From contig CALVAP010000007.1 of assembly GCA_944325625.1 (NCBI GenBank), forward strand, positions 62,001 to 126,000: a stretch of 64,000 nt of DNA. The letters run 5' to 3'. How positions within the stretch are numbered: position 1 is the stretch's first letter; every line of letters begins with the position of its first letter. The DNA comes from Candidatus Gastranaerophilales bacterium. Its GTDB lineage: Bacteria > Cyanobacteriota > Vampirovibrionia > Gastranaerophilales > Gastranaerophilaceae. The translations under genes and the position numbers were made by a program. The notes beneath the pieces are model-generated. The model made no database searches and was not told where the DNA came from. It was given only the letters and a program-made list of their open reading frames with translations. This document shows positions 18,105 to 26,394 of the stretch, piece by piece.

Positions 18105-18728
18105 GCTACCCTTTTCGCCTTCTTTTTTATCTCTTATTTTGTTTGAAATATGGTTTGCTATCGGAGTAGCAACTACAGGGCACATAAACCTGTAGAGTAA
18201 CTGGAATACCATCAAACTCTTAGCTATCTTGAACCCTTTCATTATATCGGAAGCCCTGTCACCATAGTGATTTTTAATTGCGACTTCAAACGGTGCAAGT
18301 TTTTTGTCTATAGCACCATTCAAAGCATAACCACCAATAGTAGAAAGGACCGTACCAATAAACATATTAAGCATCAATGGTTTCTTTTGCTCTTCCTCAA
18401 TTTTCTTGGAACGCATAACGTTATACATATAAAATCCGTTAAGAACGTTAGCACACATAGCAGAAAGGTGCTGAGTATAATCAACGTTGTTTTCAACACA
18501 CCATTTTGTTAACTTTTGAACATGCTTGTTTCCTGCAACCTTACCAATACCTTTAGCCAGAAAATCAATAGAATTATCAAAACCTTTTTTTACAAAATTC
18601 GGTATCAAAGAAGGAGCCGCCATTCCTGATACTTGGGAAATAGCAGAACTTTCACGTGCGACTCTTGCGGTCATTACGCGAGGTATTTGCCGAGAAATGC
18701 TATGGTTAATTAAAGGTTGTATTGCCAT
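18093..18728 (-). CDS. unknown protein with hydrophobic segments
   Basis: 211 residues. The N-terminus MAIQPLINHSISRQIPRVMT is not a signal peptide. Two or three moderately hydrophobic segments (LSAMCANVLNGFYMYNVM, LMLNMFIGTVLSTIGGYAL, SLMVFQLLYRFMCPVVATP) suggest membrane association. It pairs with the upstream gene, one base away, which has a similar plan; the two may be distant paralogues. AAGGAGC sits 8 bases before the ATG. No known family recognised; the style resembles abundant Gastranaerophilales-only proteins (inference). Confidence 0.65.
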   Translation of the reverse strand: MAIQPLINHSISRQIPRVMTARVARESSAISQVSGMAAPSLIPNFVKKGFDNSIDFLAKGIGKVAGNKHVQKLTKWCVENNVDYTQHLSAMCANVLNGFYMYNVMRSKKIEEEQKKPLMLNMFIGTVLSTIGGYALNGAIDKKLAPFEVAIKNHYGDRASDIMKGFKIAKSLMVFQLLYRFMCPVVATPIANHISNKIRDKKEGEKGSLTV

Positions 18729-18729
18729 A

Positions 18730-19581
18730 TTATTTCAACGCTCCTTTAAAGTTCTGGAAGACTTCTTCTCCTGAGGGTGTGCTCTTGAATGTTATATACT
18801 TAAAGTGATCATAAGTTGTAAATACCGGTTTATCATCCTTGCTTGGTTTCTTCTTAAGTATGTATTTGTCAATAATATACTTATCAATATAAGGCATGGT
18901 TCCAATAGTAAAGGCAGCTAATATTGAAGAAGTCAAAACCTTTGGTCCGTAAGTAACAAGTTGATTAAAACAATCCCAATTAGTAGCTTTTTTCTTAGCT
19001 GACTTAACAGCCCCCTGAACATTTTCGGACGAAGCCTGCTCTTTAAGAAAATCAACCGCATCTCCCAAATATTTTCTTCCATTGCCTTCATCAAGAGCCG
19101 ATTTAATTTTTTTCATAGCAAGAGAAAACGGTTCATACGCAATCTTAGCAAAAACTAAACCGGTTACACCCGAAGCAATAGAATGCGAAGCTGCCTTCCT
19201 GTTTTTATCTTCATCCTTTTGCGGCATTGCCATAATAGCCAATGGTCTCATTCCACAGGTAATAAACAAGGCGCCAACAGCCTCTGCTACTGCTGAATTT
19301 TTCTGAGCCATATCACAAAAACGCTCAAACCATTTTTGCTTAACCAACTTCTCTGCAAAACCACCAACTTGCGCTTTTATATCACCGGAAAAAGAAACAC
19401 GACTACTATTTTTATATCCTGTAGTCGTGTTTATTATATCATCTTTATTACTCTCATATTGTCCCTTGAAAACAGCCGCACTTTGGTTAACTTTCAACCT
19501 CTCACAAGACATGGCTCCCATGTATCGCTTTAAGCGGTTTTTTGGCAAGTTATTAGAATTTAATTCTAACTGGACGCTCAT
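18730..19581 (-). CDS. unknown protein, partner of the downstream gene
   Basis: 283 residues. The N-terminal 60 are polar with AAVFKGQY and SRVSFSGD, short F-x-G motifs of a kind that recur near the N-termini of proteins in this lineage. Then come hydrophobic helices (AVGALFITCGMRPLAIMAM, SGVTGLVFAKIAYEPFSLA, LTSSILAAFTIGTMPYI) broken by a Lys-rich region, with a polar tail containing DDKPVFTTYDHFKYI. It ends one base before the next gene's start, so the two form an operon. No ribosome binding site is obvious before the ATG. Function unknown. Confidence 0.65.
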   Translation of the reverse strand: MSVQLELNSNNLPKNRLKRYMGAMSCERLKVNQSAAVFKGQYESNKDDIINTTTGYKNSSRVSFSGDIKAQVGGFAEKLVKQKWFERFCDMAQKNSAVAEAVGALFITCGMRPLAIMAMPQKDEDKNRKAASHSIASGVTGLVFAKIAYEPFSLAMKKIKSALDEGNGRKYLGDAVDFLKEQASSENVQGAVKSAKKKATNWDCFNQLVTYGPKVLTSSILAAFTIGTMPYIDKYIIDKYILKKKPSKDDKPVFTTYDHFKYITFKSTPSGEEVFQNFKGALK

Positions 19582-19837
19582 TTGTAACTTTCATTTCTGT
19601 GTTACTTATGTAAAAACCGAACATTTTTACATTTGCTAGTATAACATCAACAAATTTTACAAACAATCATGCTTAAACATTTATATCAATAACCGTATGG
19701 GCTAAAACCAGTACTGACAAAATTTCTAACTAAAGATAAAGCTTATATTAAAACTACACATAATTTAACATTTACGCTAATCTAAACTCCATGTACTTTA
19801 TACCTACAAAGTTTTTTCACCTCCCTCGCAATAAAAA

Positions 19838-19880
19838 TACAAAAATAAAAAAAATGTTTGCAAGACTTGCTGCAAACATT
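19838..19880 (-). terminator. strong minus-strand terminator with no known gene upstream
   Basis: AATGTTTGCA (19853-19862) pairs with TGCAAACATT (19871-19880) across 8 bases. On the minus strand the stem is followed by TTTTTTTATTTTT. rplL already has its own terminator at 20160-20190, so a separate short minus-strand transcript must be the client. Confidence 0.8.
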
Positions 19881-20022
19881 AAATAAACACGAGGATATTA
19901 AGAGAGAGAGTATAAATTAAGCCTTTTTTCCGTTCAAACCTTCGAAAAATTCGTTCGAACTTCCGTAAAATCTTTATATCCCTTACATGTATATAAACGA
20001 TTTTTTTGAACCAAAATTTCAT
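19879..20022 (-). CDS. possible 47-residue basic small protein
   Basis: ATG at 20022, TAA at 19881-19879, with the stop codon overlapping the start of the terminator stem, an arrangement common for real small genes. The peptide is rich in Lys, Arg and aromatic residues (MKFWFKKIVYIHVR ... RIFRRFERKKG) and ends hydrophobic. There is no ribosome binding site and no convincing -10 box, so it could be a chance frame inside a non-coding RNA. Confidence 0.3.
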   Translation of the reverse strand: MKFWFKKIVYIHVRDIKILRKFERIFRRFERKKGLIYTLSLNILVFI

Positions 20023-20159
20023 AAAAATGTTGAGTTGATACAAATATTTGCAATACTTAACAGATTATTTCAAGAATATATATTAACAACTTCAACAATA
20101 TAAAAAAACTAAATATTAAAAAATAATTTGCTTAACAATATTTTTTCCCAAAAAAAGGA

Positions 20160-20190
20160 ATAAAAAAGGCGGACGAAAATTCGTCCGCCC
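20160..20190 (-). terminator. Rho-independent terminator after rplL
   Basis: GGCGGACG (20168-20175) pairs with CGTCCGCC (20182-20189); read on the minus strand it runs into TTTTTTAT. Confidence 0.92.
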
Positions 20191-20210
20191 TAAAGTGTTT
20201 TATCAAAAAA

Positions 20211-20585
20211 CTACTTGATTTCAACAGTAGCGCCAGCAGCTTCCAATTGAGCTTTAAGAGCTTCTGCTTCTTCCTTCTTAATGTTTTCTTTGATTGGTTT
20301 CGGAGCAGCATCAACCAAATCTTTAGCTTCTTTCAAGCCAAGACCTGTGATAGCTCTAACTTCTTTAAGAACAGCGATTTTGTTAGCACCTGCAGAAGCC
20401 AAGATAACAGAAACTTCGCTTGCTTCAGCAGCAGGAGCATCACCAGCAGCAGGAGCTGCAACAGCAGCAACTGCAACAGGAGCTGCAGCAGATACGCCGA
20501 ATTTTTCTTCCATAGCTTTTACTAATTCAGCTGCTTCGATTAACGTTAATTTTTCGATTGATTCTAAGATTGATTCTACGCTCAT
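20211..20585 (-). CDS. rplL: 50S ribosomal protein L7/L12
   Basis: A 124-residue L7/L12, the multi-copy stalk protein that recruits GTPase translation factors. It shows an N-terminal dimerisation helix ([21 protein letters not shown]), an Ala/Pro/Val hinge (about residues 35-55), and the C-terminal domain with [20 protein letters not shown] and [19 protein letters not shown] precedes the ATG. It lies 60 bases after rplJ and ends at a strong terminator. Confidence 0.97.
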   Translation of the reverse strand: MSVESILESIEKLTLIEAAELVKAMEEKFGVSAAAPVAVAAVAAPAAGDAPAAEASEVSVILASAGANKIAVLKEVRAITGLGLKEAKDLVDAAPKPIKENIKKEEAEALKAQLEAAGATVEIK

Positions 20586-20645
20586 TTTAATTCTCCTTAT
20601 AAATTGAGTTATTCTTCACTAATACAAATGTTGTGCTTTCAACAA

Positions 20646-21167
20646 CTAAGCTTGTTTTTGTTTTGCAACAGCGTCAATAGCTCTGACAAGCGCAGACATA
20701 ACACCGTTGATACCGCCAACGATACCTGATGCAGGCGAGTTGATGCAGCCAAGCATTTTTGCATAAAGTTCTTCTCTTGAAGGAAGTTCTGCAAGTTTCT
20801 TAGCTTCATCCGCACTGAGCAGTTTACCGTCTAATGCAGCGGCGATAATTTCACCTTTTTTAGTTTCTTTGATAAATTTTGACAGAACTTTTGCCGGAGA
20901 AACTTCGTCTTCATATCCGAAAGCTACCGCTGTAGGACCTGTAAGAACGCTTTCCAACACTGCAAAGTCTGTATCTTTAAAAGCAATTTTTGCCAAAGTG
21001 TTTTTAGTAACCGTATAATCACCATGTTCTTTTTGAAGTGCTCTTCTCAACTTAGTGATTTCTTCAACAGAGTATCCTCTGTATTCGGTAACAACAGCAA
21101 CTTTAGCTTTTGATGCTTTTTCTTTAAGCATTTCAATTTTATTTTCTTTGAAGGCTCTTGTTGCCAT
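20646..21167 (-). CDS. rplJ: 50S ribosomal protein L10
   Basis: A 173-residue L10, which anchors L7/L12 dimers to 23S rRNA. The conserved region is EYRGYSVEEITKLRRALQ and NTLAKIAF, with the C-terminal helix that binds L12 after GVMSALVRAI. A frame begins upstream at 21224, but the ATG at 21167 has AAAGGAGC 5 bases before it and gives the family N-terminus MATRAFKENKIEMLKEK. rplK and rplA are not adjacent, and no rpoB follows rplL here. Confidence 0.96.
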   Translation of the reverse strand: MATRAFKENKIEMLKEKASKAKVAVVTEYRGYSVEEITKLRRALQKEHGDYTVTKNTLAKIAFKDTDFAVLESVLTGPTAVAFGYEDEVSPAKVLSKFIKETKKGEIIAAALDGKLLSADEAKKLAELPSREELYAKMLGCINSPASGIVGGINGVMSALVRAIDAVAKQKQA

Positions 21168-21421
21168 ATTTTGCTCCTTTTTGTTTTGTATCGACCTAAA
21201 AATATTGTTAAAACTCACAGGCAAGCCTGCTTGTATTAATAATCCTGTTTAGTTATCTTCAAACCTGAAATGGGTGGAGTTTTAAGGGTTTGTTTTGTGA
21301 AGACCAACTCAACATAATCATAATGATTGATATTGTCAAATCTTCCGCCGGGCTTGTGCCCAACCCCCCAGTTTTCCCTGGTTCGTTACTCTAAATTATA
21401 TTAAACATAAAGTAAAATCAA
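21168..21421 (-). promoter_or_regulatory. rplJL promoter and about 220-base structured leader (probable L10 autoregulation)
   Basis: Minus-strand TTGATT (21421-21416), 15 bases, TATAAT (21400-21395) would start RNA near 21388, leaving about 220 untranslated bases. The leader has small hairpins at 21381-21368 (CCAG/CTGG) and 21361-21350 (GGGC/GCCC) flanking a G-rich run. In many bacteria L10-L12 binds this leader to repress rplJL. The length and position fit; I cannot confirm the kink-turn binding site by eye. Confidence 0.5.
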
Positions 21422-21458
21422 GCATGATTTAATTTTTTGTGTAAAGAATGTAAACGAA

Positions 21459-22109
21459 TTATTTTGGCAGCTTATTAAACCAATCCGGATCACTAAGCGC
21501 CTTAGCACCACAACCTATTCCGTTTTCATTCGCTCCGCTTGCAATATCATCCGCAAAACATTTAGTATACCAAGTAGATGTATATTTTGCTGTATTCATA
21601 CTTCCAGTAATCTCGAACTGTCTTGTTATTGGATTTTGGTACCAAAAAAACACATCATGTCCGTACCTGTTTGGCTTTTTATTCTTGCCGTTGACATCAA
21701 TCCCTATTAAACGACTATTTGCATCATAACCGTTAAAAATAATTAAACCAATCATTCCATTCGGTAAATCAAATTCTCCTCGCAATTGAGTAGCTAATGC
21801 TCCGCTGGCATTATAAACATCACCAAAACTCTTATATTTATTGTCAAAACGTGTTTTTGTCTGAAAATTATCAGACTTAAAGTATTTAGATATCTCTTCT
21901 GGGGTCAAGTCCGATATGTCCACACCATCTTTAACTATCAATCCTGAAGTATTCATCACAATTGAATTTGCCACAAAAAACGCTGAGCGTAATTGCGCTG
22001 CTTGATATTTTTTTGCCAAAGTAGGAATTGTCAACGCTGCTATAACACCGATTATCGCCAAAGTTATAAGCGTTTCTGCTAAAGTAAAGGACTTTTTAAT
22101 ATTACCCAT
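21459..22109 (-). CDS. type IV prepilin-like protein
   Basis: A 216-residue protein beginning MGNIKKSFTLAETLITLAII, with the prepilin methylation site before SFTLAE and the hydrophobic alpha-1 helix that packs into the fibre core (GVIAALTIPTLAKKYQ). The C-terminal domain is soluble, with two cysteines (TKCFADD, GIGCGAK) that may form the pilin disulfide loop. A TTG at 22118 is in frame, but the ATG at 22109 is preferred. No ribosome binding site precedes it; a consensus promoter ends 8 bases upstream. Substrate of the PilB/PilC/secretin system at 27-33 kb (inference). Confidence 0.82.
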   Translation of the reverse strand: MGNIKKSFTLAETLITLAIIGVIAALTIPTLAKKYQAAQLRSAFFVANSIVMNTSGLIVKDGVDISDLTPEEISKYFKSDNFQTKTRFDNKYKSFGDVYNASGALATQLRGEFDLPNGMIGLIIFNGYDANSRLIGIDVNGKNKKPNRYGHDVFFWYQNPITRQFEITGSMNTAKYTSTWYTKCFADDIASGANENGIGCGAKALSDPDWFNKLPK

Positions 22110-22113
22110 ATTA

Positions 22114-22158
22114 TTCAATTATAATTGAATACACATGTTTGTCAATAGTTGACATAAT
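22114..22158. promoter_or_regulatory. divergent overlapping promoters with two inverted repeats between pilin and XRE genes
   Basis: For the pilin (minus): TTGACA (22145-22140), 16 bases, TATAAT (22123-22118), 8 bases before its ATG. For the XRE gene (plus): CATAAT (22153-22158), 6 bases before its ATG. Two inverted repeats overlay them: ATTCAATTA/TAATTGAAT (about 22113-22130) across the pilin -10, and TGTCAA-TAG-TTGACA (22140-22154) across its -35. They are natural operator candidates for the XRE protein. Confidence 0.65.
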
Positions 22159-22164
22159 ATTTCC

Positions 22165-22398
22165 ATGGCAACAGATGAAGAAAAAAAACGTATTTTCAAG
22201 ATTATCGGGAAAAATATTCAAAAAGCACGAAAACAAAACAATTGGAGCCAAGAAAAATTTGCAGAACAAATGAATGTTTCTTGGAGTTATGTTTCGAAAA
22301 TTGAGGCGGGAATTTTAAACATTTCTATCGGAAAATTGGTTGATATCGCCCGTGTGCTGAACACAAATTTACAGAACATATTAGAAGTAAAGGGATAA
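22165..22398 (+). CDS. XRE-family transcriptional regulator (HTH only)
   Basis: A 77-residue single-domain helix-turn-helix protein. The HTH is NIQKARKQNNWSQEKFAEQM followed by NVSWSYVSKIEAG and the family end LVDIARVLNTNLQNIL. There is no ligand-binding domain. It is transcribed away from the pilin gene and shares its promoter region, so repression of the pilin and of itself is likely. It has no ribosome binding site and is probably leaderless. Confidence 0.9.
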   Translation: MATDEEKKRIFKIIGKNIQKARKQNNWSQEKFAEQMNVSWSYVSKIEAGILNISIGKLVDIARVLNTNLQNILEVKG

Positions 22399-22408
22399 TT
22401 ACTCGTAA

Positions 22409-23740
22409 TTATTTTCCTATGCAGAAATTATCAAAAATATTATTCAGAATGTCATCTGTAATCACTTCGCCTGTAATTTCATCTAAGGCTAAAAGTGCTG
22501 ATTTTACGTCGATTGATATCAAATCTTGAATTTCTTCACGCTCCACAGCCTCCAGCGCAATATTTACAGAATCAAGCGCCTTTTGCAAACAATTTTGTTG
22601 TCTTGAATTTGTTGTAAACTCTGTTTCTGTTAAATCATTATTCAAAACAACATCTGCAATTTTTCTGCGCAAAGTTTCAATATTTTCTTCGGTTTTATTA
22701 GACAGATAAATTGCATCTTTATCGGTTCTGTTTTGAGAAAGGTCTGATTTCGTTGCAACTTTTATATAATTACAGTTTTTTACAAGTTCAAAAATTTGTG
22801 CATCTTCATCATTTAATCCCACTGAGGAATCGTATAAGAACAAGACCAAATCAGCATCTTGGACAGCTTGACGCGAAAAATCAATACCAATCTTTTCAAC
22901 TTTGTCAATATTACCTTCGCGAATCCCTGCTGTATCAATAAGTGTGACAGGAATTCCCTCTACATCAATGGTTTCTTGGATTGTATCACGCGTAGTTCCT
23001 GCAATATCTGTTACAATAGCCCTTTCCATGGTGAGAAGGTTGTTAAAAAGTGAGGATTTACCCACATTAGGACGCCCTGCTATTGCAACTTTTATCCCTT
23101 GTCGCATAATATTAGATTTCTGTGCCGACAGCAGAACCTTTTCGATACTTTGCTTGACACTTTCAAGCTCATTTTTCAAATCTTTATAATCCGGCTCCGG
23201 CATATCCTCGGGAAAATCAATTCCTGCAATTATCGACGATAAAGTTTTAAATAAGTCTTTTTTAATCCTGTTTATTTCTTGAGCAAGAGAGCCAGAGAGG
23301 TTTTTTGCCGAAGCAGAAGCAAATTTTGATGTTTTAGCATGGATTAAATCCAATATTGCTTCTGCTTTGGATAGATCTATTTTACCGTTTAAAAATGCTC
23401 GTTTGGAGAATTCTCCACGCTCTGCCATTCTTGCACCGTTTCTCAAAACAAGGTTAAGTATAGCCCTAAGCACATTAACCCCGCCGTGTGCCTGAATTTC
23501 TATTACATCCTCACCTGTAAAGCTGTGAGGGGCTTTAAAATAAAGAACAACAACCTCATCAACTAACTTTTGATTATCCTTTATCCACCCGTATGTTATT
23601 GCGTTGGGCTTTATTTCCTTAGCCGAAAAAATCCCGCCAACAACCCTAAGAGCAGAACCGCCGGAAATCCTTATAATCCCTACTCCACCTGTGCCAAGAG
23701 GAGTTGCTATTGCTGCAATTGTGTCAAATTCATAATTCAT
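22409..23740 (-). CDS. mnmE: tRNA uridine-5-carboxymethylaminomethyl modification GTPase MnmE
   Basis: A 443-residue GTPase that acts with MnmG at the wobble uridine (U34) of tRNAs, using folate. It has an N-terminal tetrahydrofolate-binding domain (FDTIAAIATPLGTGGVGIIRISG), a helical domain with an inserted G domain (GRPNVGKSSLFN P-loop, TDIAGTTRDT, DTAGIRE), and the C-terminal CIGK ending whose Cys is required for modification. Full length. MnmG is encoded separately at 46-48 kb. A -10-like TAAATT lies 6 bases before the ATG. Confidence 0.97.
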   Translation of the reverse strand: MNYEFDTIAAIATPLGTGGVGIIRISGGSALRVVGGIFSAKEIKPNAITYGWIKDNQKLVDEVVVLYFKAPHSFTGEDVIEIQAHGGVNVLRAILNLVLRNGARMAERGEFSKRAFLNGKIDLSKAEAILDLIHAKTSKFASASAKNLSGSLAQEINRIKKDLFKTLSSIIAGIDFPEDMPEPDYKDLKNELESVKQSIEKVLLSAQKSNIMRQGIKVAIAGRPNVGKSSLFNNLLTMERAIVTDIAGTTRDTIQETIDVEGIPVTLIDTAGIREGNIDKVEKIGIDFSRQAVQDADLVLFLYDSSVGLNDEDAQIFELVKNCNYIKVATKSDLSQNRTDKDAIYLSNKTEENIETLRRKIADVVLNNDLTETEFTTNSRQQNCLQKALDSVNIALEAVEREEIQDLISIDVKSALLALDEITGEVITDDILNNIFDNFCIGK

Positions 23741-23778
23741 AGGTTTAATTTAGCATAAAAATGCACAATTCGCTAAAA

Positions 23779-23931
23779 TTAAACCACAGAAAAACTCATT
23801 GCAAAATACAATAAAACAAGTCCCACAAAACTAATCAAAAGCCAAGAGTGCATTAACGGATGCTGAGATGTCCATATTTCACTTATGCTCGATGTTGTCC
23901 TCTCAACTAATGCTATATTGTTATCTGCCAT
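23779..23931 (-). CDS. 50-residue single-pass membrane peptide
   Basis: A small frame with ATG at 23931 and TAA at 23781-23779, preceded by AGAAGG 7 bases before the ATG. The N-terminal 28 residues are polar (MADNNIALVERTTSSISEIW), and the C-terminal 20 form one hydrophobic helix (SWLLISFVGLVLLYFAMSFS). The separation into polar head and membrane tail, plus the ribosome binding site, favour a real gene. No family recognised. It lies between mnmE and the RelA/SpoT gene on the same strand. Confidence 0.6.
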   Translation of the reverse strand: MADNNIALVERTTSSISEIWTSQHPLMHSWLLISFVGLVLLYFAMSFSVV

Positions 23932-24091
23932 AATCTAACCTTCTTCTCTTAACAAGACTACTTTAACGATTTTCACCAAAAATGACATCAATCAATCAGA
24001 CTATTATTTTTTAAAAAAAATTTAATCAAAAAGAGTATTGCGAACTGAAAACTTTTATAAGAGAAAATAGAGCATGCCAAAAATCTTTTAT

Positions 24092-26344
24092 CTAAGATTT
24101 TTTATTTTTTTTGTTTCCACTCTGCTTCTTGTCGTGTTTAACCGTAGTTTTTTGAAGATTTTTGGGTTTATTCTGAGGAGGCATATTGTAGCTATGTTTA
24201 CTTTGGCTGGAACCTTGAATACGTTTTACCGAATAAACATCGGGTAAAGCTTGAAGTGCAGCCATTACTTTTTGAAGTCGTGTAATATTGTCAACTTCAA
24301 TACCAAGCTCAACAATACCAAGATTTTTTGTCGGATGTGCTTTTACATTTGCATACACAATATTGGTATTACAGTCTGAAAGCGCAATCAAGAGTTCTTT
24401 CAACATTCCCATTTTATCAGGGGTATCAATTCTTATTGACGTAATATAAGTTTTATTAAGATGATTATCTGCCCATTTAATTTCCATCAGGCGCTCAGCG
24501 GGAGTATTGTCTAAAGAAGGACAATCAATTCTATGCACAGATACACCTTTACTTCGTGTAATAACTCCTACAATCGGTTCCGGTGGAACAGGCATACAGC
24601 ATTTTGCAAAGCTATAGAGCATTCCTTCCAAACCTATAATATCATTTTGAGAGCGTTTTCTTTCTTTTGTTGTATGGATTTGAAGCTCTTCTTCCTGTGG
24701 TTTGTTCAATTTATTTATAACTTTTTGTGCGGTCGTTTCGCCATATCCGACTGCTGAATATAAATCTTCTAAAGAAACATAATTCATTTCTTTAGCAACT
24801 TGAGCCAGCTCTCCCGATTTTACATATGAATCAAAAACTGCTTTTGTAAGCTCTGTTTCAAGATTGGCTCGACCTATTTGAATATGAGTTTCTTTTTGAT
24901 TTTTCTTAATCCATTGTTTAATTTTGGATTGAGCCTGCTTTGTAACAACAAAATTAAGCCAGTCCAAACGAGGCGCAGCATTTTTGGAGGTCATTATCTC
25001 GACAATATCGCCATTTGTAAGCTTCGTATCAAGAGGAACAATTCGCCCGTTAATCAATGCGCCAACCGTTTTAAATCCAACATCGGTATGTATTCTAAAT
25101 GCAAAATCAACCGGCGTAGCACCTTTTGGAAGGTCAAAAACATCCCCCATCGGGGTAAAAGCAAAAACTTGATCAGAGAATATATCAAGCTTTACACTCT
25201 CAACAAACTCCTGCGCATTGGTAACATCTTTGCCCATTTCTGCAACTTTTCGCATCCAAGAGAATTTGATGTCCGCTGGATTTTCCGCCTTTTGTGAACC
25301 CGATTCTTTATAACGCCAATGAGCAGCAATCCCATATTCTGCAACCTCATGCATTTCATGTGTTCTAATTTGAACTTCAAGCGGTTTTGCCTTCGGACCA
25401 ATAACCGAAGTATGGAGCGAACGATATCCGTTCCCCTTAGGCATTGCAATGTAGTCTTTAAACCTACCCGGAATAGGTTTAAACTGTGCATGAATAATTC
25501 CAAGCACTTCATAACAAGAACGAATATCTTTGGTTATTACCCGAACCGCAGTAATATCATAAAGATCATGAAAGCTTATATTCAGGCGCTTCATCTTTGC
25601 ATAAATACTGTAATAATGCTTAAATCTCCCTTGAATATCAGCCTCAATACCATTTGCCTTGAGTGCTGCACCAATCTTTTTCATCAATAATTGAACAGTT
25701 TCTTGGCGTTCTGTTTTCTTTTGAGCAACAAGCTGAGCAATTTCAAAGTACTTCTCCGGATACAAATACCTTAAAGACAAATCCTCAAGTTCTGCTTTAA
25801 TTTTACCAATACCAAGCCGATTTGCCAGCGGTGCAAAAATATCTAAGGTTTCTTGCGCTATTTTTTGTTGCTTATTCTGCGCCATATAATTCAATGTACG
25901 CATGTTGTGCAATCTATCAGCAAGTTTCAGAAAAATTATTCTAATATCATCAGCCATAGCAATAAACATCCTGCGGAAATTCTCCGCCTGACGTTCTTCT
26001 TTTGACTTGAATTGATATTTGCCGAGTTTGGTAACCCCTTGCACAATACTTAAAACATCATCACCAAATTTTTCACTGATTTCTTCCGGCTGGGTTTCAG
26101 TATCCTCCAAAATATCATGCAAAAGTGCCGCAATAATAGTATTTTTATCAACACGCAAGTCCGCAAGAATAGTTGCAACTTGGATAGGATGAATAATATA
26201 TGGCTCCTCACTAACACGATATTGTCCTTCATGCAGCTTTCTGGCAAACTCATATGCCCTATCAATCTCAGCAATGTCAGCCTCAGGGCGCCCCTGCTCC
26301 ATAAGAATATTTCTTAAGTTTTCATATAAATCCGTATAAGCCAT
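24092..26344 (-). CDS. bifunctional (p)ppGpp synthetase/hydrolase, RelA/SpoT homologue
   Basis: A 750-residue long RSH protein controlling the alarmone (p)ppGpp. The hydrolase HD domain (HPIQVATIL, LLHDILEDT, LADRLHNMRTL) appears intact, the synthetase domain has GYRSLHTSV and EVQIRTHEMHEVAEYGIAAH, then the TGS domain (VFAFTPMGDVFDLPKGATP), a Cys-containing zinc-finger-like region (FAKCCMPVPPEPIVGV) and a C-terminal ACT domain. With both catalytic halves intact it should make and degrade (p)ppGpp. A Lys/Gln-rich tail of about 35 residues is extra. AAGGGA precedes the ATG. Confidence 0.96.
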   Translation of the reverse strand: MAYTDLYENLRNILMEQGRPEADIAEIDRAYEFARKLHEGQYRVSEEPYIIHPIQVATILADLRVDKNTIIAALLHDILEDTETQPEEISEKFGDDVLSIVQGVTKLGKYQFKSKEERQAENFRRMFIAMADDIRIIFLKLADRLHNMRTLNYMAQNKQQKIAQETLDIFAPLANRLGIGKIKAELEDLSLRYLYPEKYFEIAQLVAQKKTERQETVQLLMKKIGAALKANGIEADIQGRFKHYYSIYAKMKRLNISFHDLYDITAVRVITKDIRSCYEVLGIIHAQFKPIPGRFKDYIAMPKGNGYRSLHTSVIGPKAKPLEVQIRTHEMHEVAEYGIAAHWRYKESGSQKAENPADIKFSWMRKVAEMGKDVTNAQEFVESVKLDIFSDQVFAFTPMGDVFDLPKGATPVDFAFRIHTDVGFKTVGALINGRIVPLDTKLTNGDIVEIMTSKNAAPRLDWLNFVVTKQAQSKIKQWIKKNQKETHIQIGRANLETELTKAVFDSYVKSGELAQVAKEMNYVSLEDLYSAVGYGETTAQKVINKLNKPQEEELQIHTTKERKRSQNDIIGLEGMLYSFAKCCMPVPPEPIVGVITRSKGVSVHRIDCPSLDNTPAERLMEIKWADNHLNKTYITSIRIDTPDKMGMLKELLIALSDCNTNIVYANVKAHPTKNLGIVELGIEVDNITRLQKVMAALQALPDVYSVKRIQGSSQSKHSYNMPPQNKPKNLQKTTVKHDKKQSGNKKNKKS

Positions 26345-26382
26345 ATTTTCCCTTAAGAGTATATTTATTTTACAACTTATTT

Positions 26383-26388
26383 TATAAT
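26383..26388 (+). promoter_or_regulatory. -10 box for leaderless YggU-family gene
   Basis: TATAAT ends exactly 6 bases before the ATG at 26395. No ribosome binding site is present; transcription would begin at the start codon. Confidence 0.55.
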
Positions 26389-26394
26389 ATTGCT

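Larger units (their letters stand above)
19582..20159. other. 578-base region without a recognised gene; carries a minus-strand terminator
   Basis: The right part holds a 47-codon minus-strand frame and its terminator (listed separately). On the minus strand near 19815-19830 there is a strong GGGAGGTG that precedes only a TTG-TAG start-stop pair, so no protein follows it. TATACT near 19635 (minus) may be the -10 of the 283-residue gene. The rest is A+T-rich with no other signal I can support. Confidence 0.6.

Noticed and set aside
19800-19835. Small gene after the minus-strand GGGAGGTG
   Set aside because: The first start codon at a usable distance is followed at once by a stop; no frame of useful length follows.
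24079-24102. Terminator for the RelA/SpoT homologue
   Set aside because: The hairpin has its T-run on the plus-strand side and includes the gene's own stop; on the minus strand GGC follows, so it is not a convincing terminator for that gene.
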